The notes beneath the pieces are model-generated. The model was given only the letters and a program-made list of their open reading frames with translations. It ran no database searches and was not told where the DNA came from. From Lotus japonicus (lineage: Eukaryota > Streptophyta > Magnoliopsida > Fabales > Fabaceae), in NCBI RefSeq assembly GCF_012489685.1, contig NC_080042.1, positions 13,158,150 through 13,222,149 of the forward strand: a stretch of DNA of 64,000 nt. Reading direction: 5' to 3'. Shown here in pieces: positions 58,476 to 64,000 of the stretch (its first letter is position 1; each line of letters begins with the position of its first letter). A program made the translations under genes and the position numbers.

Positions 58476-61467
58476 GCCTGGAGGCGAAGTTGGCTTCGGA
58501 GGAAATGAAAAGGGTAAAATTATTGGTACTGGCACTATTTGTGTAGATAGTAGTCCATGCATTGATAATGTTTTATTGGTAGACGGCTTAACACATAACT
58601 TATTGTCTATAAGTCAATTAGCTGACAAGGGTTATGATGTTATATTCAATCAAAAGTCCTGCCGGGCTGTAAGTCAGATCGATGGCTCTGTTCTGTTTAA
58701 CAGCAAGAGGAAGAACAACATTTATAAGATCAGATTATCTGAGTTGGAGGCTCAGAATGTGAAGTGCCTTCTGTCTGTTAATGAAGAGCAGTGGGTATGG
58801 CATAGACGGTTAGGGCATGCCAGTATGAGAAAGATTTCTCAGCTGAGCAAGCTAAACCTTGTCAGGGGCTTACCCAATCTGAAGTTCGCTTCAGACGCTC
58901 TTTGTGAAGCATGTCAGAAAGGCAAATTCACAAAAGTCCCTTTCAAGGCAAAGAATGTTGTCTCAACCTCAAGGCCGTTAGAACTTCTGCATATCGACCT
59001 GTTTGGACCAGTGAAAACTGAGTCTATAGGTGGCAAGAGATATGGGATGGTTATCGTTGATGACTATAGCCGCTGGACATGGGTAAAGTTTCTAACCCGC
59101 AAGGATGAGTCTCATGCTGTGTTCTCTACCTTCATTGCTCAAGTGCAAAACGAGAAGGCTTGTAGGATTGTGCGTGTCAGAAGTGACCATGGTGGAGAGT
59201 TTGAGAATGACAAGTTTGAGAGTCTGTTTGATTCCTATGGAATTGCACATGATTTCTCTTGTCCCAGAACTCCTCAACAAAATGGTGTTGTTGAGAGGAA
59301 GAACAGAACTCTTCAGGAGATGGCTAGAACCATGCTCCAAGAAACTGGCATGGCTAAGCACTTTTGGGCAGAGGCAGTAAATACAGCATGTTACATTCAG
59401 AACAGAATCTCTGTGAGACCAATTCTGAATAAGACTCCTTATGAATTGTGGAAGAACATAAAACCCAACATTTCTTATTTTCATCCTTTTGGCTGTGTTT
59501 GTTATGTTCTCAATACTAAGGATAGATTGCATAAATTTGATGCTAAGTCTTCTAAGTGTCTATTACTTGGTTATTCTGATAGATCTAAAGGTTTTAGATT
59601 TTATAATACTGATGCTAAGACTATTGAAGAATCTATTCATGTTAGATTTGATGATAAGCTTGACTCTGACCAGTCAAAGCTAGTTGAAAAGTTTGCAGAT
59701 TTAAGCATTAATGTTTCTGACAAAGGCAAAGCTCCAGAGGAAGTTGAGCCAGAGGAAGATGAACCAGAGGAAGAAGCTGGTCCCTCTAACTCACAAACTC
59801 TGAAGAAGAGCAGAATCACTGCAGCTCACCCTAAGGAATTGATTCTGGGCAAGAAAGATGAACCAGTCAGAACCAGATCTGCCTTCAGACCCTCTGAAGA
59901 GACCTTGCTGAGTCTGAAAGGATTGGTGTCCTTAATTGAACCCAAGTCCATAGATGAAGCTCTTCAGGACAAGGATTGGATTCTGGCCATGGAAGAAGAA
60001 TTAAATCAATTTTCCAAGAACGATGTTTGGAGCTTAGTGAAGAAGCCTGAGAATGTCCATGTTATTGGAACGAAATGGGTATTCAGAAACAAGCTAAATG
60101 AGAAAGGAGATGTAGTCAGAAACAAGGCAAGGCTAGTTGCTCAAGGCTACAGCCAGCAGGAAGGAATAGACTACACTGAAACATTTGCTCCGGTAGCAAG
60201 ACTGGAGGCAATCAGACTGTTGATCTCCTTCTCAGTAAATCACAACATAGTTCTACATCAGATGGATGTAAAGAGTGCCTTCCTAAATGGTTATATCTCA
60301 GAGGAAGTCTATGTTCATCAACCCCCAGGTTTTGAAGATGAAAAGAAACCAGACCATGTGTTCAAATTGAAGAAATCACTCTACGGTCTGAAGCAAGCTC
60401 CCAGAGCATGGTATGAGAGACTTAGCTCATTCCTTCTGGAGAATGAGTTTGTAAGGGGTAAAGTAGATACAACTCTTTTTTGCAAAACTTATAAAGATGA
60501 TATCTTAATTGTGCAAATTTATGTTGATGATATTATATTTGGTTCTGCTAATCAATCTCTATGCAAAGAATTTTCTGAGATGATGCAGGCTGAATTTGAG
60601 ATGAGTATGATGGGAGAATTAAAGTACTTTCTGGGAATACAAGTTGATCAAACACCAGAAGGAACATATATCCATCAGAGCAAGTACACTAAAGAACTTC
60701 TGAAGAAGTTCAATATGCTGGAATCTACAGTGGCCAAGACTCCAATGCATCCTACATGCATTTTGGAGAAAGAAGATAAAAGTGGTAAAGTATGTCAGAA
60801 GCTCTATCGTGGAATGATAGGTTCACTTCTATACTTAACTGCATCTAGGCCAGACATATTATTTAGTGTTCACTTATGTGCTCGTTTCCAATCAGATCCA
60901 AGGGAAACCCACTTAACTGCTGTTAAGAGGATCCTAAGGTATCTGAAAGGCACGACTAACCTTGGCTTGATGTATAAGAAAACATCAGAGTATAAGCTTT
61001 CAGGTTATTGTCATGCTGATTATGCTGGAGATAGAACAGAGAGAAAAAGTACTTCTGGAAATTGTCAATTTCTGGGAAGCAATCTAGTCTCATGGGCAAG
61101 CAAGAGGCAATCAACCATTGCACTATCAACTGCAGAGGCAGAATATATCTCAGCAGCAATATGCAGCACTCAGATGCTCTGGATGAAACATCAGCTGGAG
61201 GATTATCAGATCCTTGAGAGCAATATCCCAATCTATTGTGATAACACTGCTGCAATCTCATTGAGTAAGAATCCTATCTTGCATTCAAGGGCAAAGCACA
61301 TTGAGGTAAAGTATCACTTTATTAGAGATTATGTACAGAAGGGCGTACTTCTTCTGAAGTTTGTTGATACTGACCATCAATGGGCAGATATCTTTACAAA
61401 GCCCTTAGCTGAAGATAGATTTAATTTTATTCTGAAAAATCTAAACATGGACTTTTGTCCAGAGTGA
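58363..61467 (+). CDS. pol: Pol of the second Sirevirus copy, 1034-codon frame
   Basis: The protein frame is the same as 47059-50163, with protease DSG, integrase D, D-35-E, RT YVDD and RNase H all in place, and the same +1 offset from gag. Complete identity over 3.1 kb, beside a gag full of indels, is not what independent decay would give. Confidence 0.9.
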   Translation: MLQISLIAPLKHQSWYLDSGCSRHMTGEKRMFRELKLKPGGEVGFGGNEKGKIIGTGTICVDSSPCIDNVLLVDGLTHNLLSISQLADKGYDVIFNQKSCRAVSQIDGSVLFNSKRKNNIYKIRLSELEAQNVKCLLSVNEEQWVWHRRLGHASMRKISQLSKLNLVRGLPNLKFASDALCEACQKGKFTKVPFKAKNVVSTSRPLELLHIDLFGPVKTESIGGKRYGMVIVDDYSRWTWVKFLTRKDESHAVFSTFIAQVQNEKACRIVRVRSDHGGEFENDKFESLFDSYGIAHDFSCPRTPQQNGVVERKNRTLQEMARTMLQETGMAKHFWAEAVNTACYIQNRISVRPILNKTPYELWKNIKPNISYFHPFGCVCYVLNTKDRLHKFDAKSSKCLLLGYSDRSKGFRFYNTDAKTIEESIHVRFDDKLDSDQSKLVEKFADLSINVSDKGKAPEEVEPEEDEPEEEAGPSNSQTLKKSRITAAHPKELILGKKDEPVRTRSAFRPSEETLLSLKGLVSLIEPKSIDEALQDKDWILAMEEELNQFSKNDVWSLVKKPENVHVIGTKWVFRNKLNEKGDVVRNKARLVAQGYSQQEGIDYTETFAPVARLEAIRLLISFSVNHNIVLHQMDVKSAFLNGYISEEVYVHQPPGFEDEKKPDHVFKLKKSLYGLKQAPRAWYERLSSFLLENEFVRGKVDTTLFCKTYKDDILIVQIYVDDIIFGSANQSLCKEFSEMMQAEFEMSMMGELKYFLGIQVDQTPEGTYIHQSKYTKELLKKFNMLESTVAKTPMHPTCILEKEDKSGKVCQKLYRGMIGSLLYLTASRPDILFSVHLCARFQSDPRETHLTAVKRILRYLKGTTNLGLMYKKTSEYKLSGYCHADYAGDRTERKSTSGNCQFLGSNLVSWASKRQSTIALSTAEAEYISAAICSTQMLWMKHQLEDYQILESNIPIYCDNTAAISLSKNPILHSRAKHIEVKYHFIRDYVQKGVLLLKFVDTDHQWADIFTKPLAEDRFNFILKNLNMDFCPE

Positions 61468-61910
61468 AGATGGATCAGAACCTCTGACTATGATACTTCT
61501 TGATCAGAAGATGTCTAGTCCAGAAGGTAACTCAATCAGAGTGTGTGTGCCCACTGGTACTGACTCTGAAGCTGAGACAACAACACGTGCGTCAGAATTT
61601 CTGATGCATAGTTCCTTGTGCCCGTGTGACAGTCTGTTATGATTGCGTGTAGATATGCTTATCTCCTGTGTGTGATTGTGTATTTTACTGTTACTATCTA
61701 TCTTTAATTTTCAACCGTTGATCTTAAAGTGCTTTTTGAATCAACAACGGTTATTTGATAAAACCCACTATACACACACGTTCTCTCTCACTTCCGGTTT
61801 TCACTCTCGCACTCTCTGCTTTTCAAAACCGCCTCTTTCTTGATTTCTCTCTCGATCTCTCTTCATCCTTCAAACTTCATCTTCTACCTCAAACCTTCAG
61901 CCTCTTCAAA
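61468..61910 (+). promoter_or_regulatory. pol-ORF2 spacer of the second copy
   Basis: Same as 50164-50606: inverted CCGTTG/CAACGG repeat, TATA-like ACTATACAC and a CT-rich leader. Confidence 0.35.
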
Positions 61911-64000
61911 ATGGTGAGACAAACCAGAAGATCTGCTGCAGATGCACCTCAGTTCCCTCACATGGTAGTCGGTTTGGCAACGGGTCAAAGGGGCTCTGAG
62001 AACCCGGCACAAGAACAAGTTCAAGCTCAAGAGCAGATTGTTCCTATTGCAGAACGGGGCTGTGCCGTTCACTGCGTATTTCCTCCTGAGGAACTCCAAG
62101 TCCTGGCAGAATGGAGATTCAACCTCGATAACTTGGCTGCAAATGGGTTTGATCTTCGTCCTGAAGTCCAAGCTCAAGGTTGGGGAAATTATTTCAACCG
62201 CCTTCGAGGACCGGTGTATGAGAAATTGGTAAAGGAATTCTGGAAGCACGCAGACTGCGATGACACTCAGGTGGTCTCTCACATTCTTGGCAGGAAGATC
62301 ATTATCACTGAGAAGTCATTCGTGAATCTGCTAGGTGCAGATACTGCTTATGGGTATCGTTTCCAACTGACGGAATCGAAGCTGAAACCCAGCACCAAGG
62401 ACATAGTCAACCAGGCCCTGTACACCACCTTCAAACCGGGCAAGACAAGTTACAAGGTGATGGACCTTCACCCCAAACTCAGGATCTGGCACAAGATCCT
62501 ACTCAACTGCATTAATCAGAGACCGAAGGGCAGTTCCCCAGATTACATCAACTTCAACCAGAAGGCGATGCTGTTTTTCATTCAAAATCAGGAGAAGATC
62601 TGCCTTCCCTACTTCCTGTTCTCTTACTTGAAGGAATGCATCCGGAAGTCTCGCACCACCGCCTCCATCAAGTCTGCAATCAAATATATCCCTTTTGGGA
62701 GGCTGCTCTCAGACTTTCTCATTGAAAGCAACTTGGTGCAAGATTTGATCAATGCTGGTTGCACAGAGGATTTGAGCACCATTGTCAGTGATGTCTTCAC
62801 TGCAAATTCTCTGAAGAAGATGGGCTTGGTCCAGAAGAAGATTGCTCCTGCTCATGAAGACACATCTTCTGAGATCAGAGGAAGAAGAATGCCTCTGAAT
62901 GACTACCCTCTGTGGACTCAAGCAGACCATCCTGACGCCATCAGATGCTATGTTGAAGACCTCAGGGCTCAAGGATTCGAGATTGACCTTGATGATTTCG
63001 TCAGCAGACTTCCACCAGCTCCAGAGTTTCCTTCTCCTCCCAAGAAGAAAACCAAGAGGAAGATGGTTCTGGAAGAATCCTCAGAGGAATCTGATGTCCC
63101 TCTGGTCAAGAAGACGAAGAGCAAGCCTGATGATGGTGATCATAGTGATAGTGAGGATGGTCCTCCAAAGAAGAAGCAGAAGAAGGTCAGAATCGTGGTG
63201 AAGCCTACTCGGGTGGAACCAGCTGCTGCAGTGGTCAGAAGGACTGAACCTCCTGCCAGAGTGACTCGATCATCCGCACATTCAAGTAAGCCTGCACTTG
63301 CTTCTGATGATGATTTGAATTTATTTGATGCACTTCCTATTTCTGCCTTGCTTCAACACTCCTCAAATCCCCTCACTCCTATTCCTGAATCCCAACCAGC
63401 CGCACAAACCACCACTCCACCACATTCCCCAAGATCCTCCTTCTTTCAACCTTCTCCTACTGAAGCACCTCTCTGGAATTTGCTTCAGAACCAACCCTCT
63501 AGGTCAGAAGATCCAACCTCTCTCATTACCATTCCATACGACCCATTATCTTCTGAACCCATCATCCATGACCAACCCGAGCCCAACCAAACAGAACCAC
63601 AACCCAGAACGTCTGATCACTCTGCTCCCAGAGCATCAGCACGTCCTGCTGCCAGAACCACGGATACAGACTCTTCAACAGCCTTCACACCTGTATCCTT
63701 CCCAATCAATGTTATTGACTCTCCTCCCTCCAATACCTCTGAATCAATTAGAAAATTCATGGAGGTTAGAAAAGAGAAGGTGTCTGCCTTGGAAGAATAT
63801 TACCTTACTTGCCCAAGCCCTAGGAGATATCCTGGCCCTAGACCTGAACGTCTAGTTGACCCAGATGAACCTATCTTGGCCAATCCTATCCAAGAGGCAG
63901 ACCCCTTAGTTCAACAAGCTCACCCTGTCCCTGACCAACAAGAGCCAATTCAACCAGACCCTGAACCCGAACAATCAGTGTCTAACCAATCCTCGGTTAG
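61911..64000 (+). CDS. ORF2 of the second copy, open to the window edge
   Basis: It starts at the ATG matching 50607 and stays open for ~696 codons to the end of the window. It is intact at the four sites where the first copy has lost a base. The same plant-transposon-like N-terminal region, two lysine-rich nuclear-signal-like clusters and the Pro/Ser-rich middle are present. The coiled-coil end lies beyond the window. The function of this protein in Sireviruses is not established; the env-like label rests on its position. Confidence 0.75.
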   Translation, partial: MVRQTRRSAADAPQFPHMVVGLATGQRGSENPAQEQVQAQEQIVPIAERGCAVHCVFPPEELQVLAEWRFNLDNLAANGFDLRPEVQAQGWGNYFNRLRGPVYEKLVKEFWKHADCDDTQVVSHILGRKIIITEKSFVNLLGADTAYGYRFQLTESKLKPSTKDIVNQALYTTFKPGKTSYKVMDLHPKLRIWHKILLNCINQRPKGSSPDYINFNQKAMLFFIQNQEKICLPYFLFSYLKECIRKSRTTASIKSAIKYIPFGRLLSDFLIESNLVQDLINAGCTEDLSTIVSDVFTANSLKKMGLVQKKIAPAHEDTSSEIRGRRMPLNDYPLWTQADHPDAIRCYVEDLRAQGFEIDLDDFVSRLPPAPEFPSPPKKKTKRKMVLEESSEESDVPLVKKTKSKPDDGDHSDSEDGPPKKKQKKVRIVVKPTRVEPAAAVVRRTEPPARVTRSSAHSSKPALASDDDLNLFDALPISALLQHSSNPLTPIPESQPAAQTTTPPHSPRSSFFQPSPTEAPLWNLLQNQPSRSEDPTSLITIPYDPLSSEPIIHDQPEPNQTEPQPRTSDHSAPRASARPAARTTDTDSSTAFTPVSFPINVIDSPPSNTSESIRKFMEVRKEKVSALEEYYLTCPSPRRYPGPRPERLVDPDEPILANPIQEADPLVQQAHPVPDQQEPIQPDPEPEQSVSNQSSV

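Larger units (their letters stand above)
56040..64000 (+). mobile_element. Second Sirevirus copy, 5' LTR end to ORF2 (runs off window)
   Basis: It repeats 44739-52700 at a shift of 11301 to 11304 bases. The LTR part matches the 5' LTR at 43982, not the 3' LTR that precedes the gap. Outside a cluster of single-base indels in gag the copies look identical. It is probably the same element assembled twice, but a true tandem element sharing a middle LTR is possible. Confidence 0.85.

Noticed and set aside
43982..64000. Two independent Sirevirus insertions in tandem
   Set aside because: Identity over pol, matching of the post-gap LTR to the 5' LTR, and complementary indel clusters favour one element assembled twice, although a true tandem is not excluded.

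Overview
The window is repeat-dominated plant DNA, most likely from the pericentromere or another heterochromatic part of a dicot, probably a papilionoid legume. The basis is nested long-LTR Ty3/gypsy elements of chromovirus (Tekay/Del-like) type, a Sirevirus-type Ty1/copia element with an extra ORF after pol, initiator-tRNA-Met primer binding sites, plant TATA boxes, and no intact host gene. The species call is inference. Two 100-N runs (20250-20349, 55940-56039) are assembly gaps, and sequence near them carries single-base indels that look like errors.

Layout. 1-2978: 3' part of a Tekay-like LTR with a small LTR-borne ORF and two short tandem repeats. 2979-5750: intergenic DNA with no recognised gene. 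5755-7610: AT-rich higher-order tandem repeat (~604 bp units made of ~205 bp subunits) with Helitron-like ends. 7611-11083: an old LTR-like sequence split by a solo LTR (8162-10441, TSD AAGAC). 11084-12556: LTR, primer site and gag start of a Ty1/copia element, cut by a Tekay-like chromovirus (12557-20249+) with a 4080 bp LTR, no gag, and a pol broken by two stop codons. 20350-43981: minus-strand tandem array of a 1461 bp (487-codon) monomer made from a Ty3/gypsy-like gag segment: eight complete units and two partial ones. One unit is split by a young non-autonomous Tekay-like element (26579-37250, TSD GCGCT, LTRs of 3911 and 3901 bp, non-coding interior). 43982-55939: Sirevirus-like element inserted in the array, with gag, pol, an env-like/plant-transposon-like ORF2, and an antisense ORF that has its own TATA box and AATAAA. 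56040-64000: a second copy of the first two-thirds of that element, very likely an assembly duplicate.

How the parts relate. The gag-less chromovirus and the non-coding element share primer site, leader, polypurine tract and LTR ends, so the latter was probably mobilised in trans by intact relatives. Their LTRs have an unusually long transcribed part that can hold a 159-residue ORF, intact in one copy, C-terminally truncated in a second and broken in the non-autonomous element. The best candidates for something undescribed are the antisense gene in the Sirevirus 3' region (53599-54103), the LTR-encoded protein (15676-16155), and the gag-derived satellite whose period is a whole number of codons.
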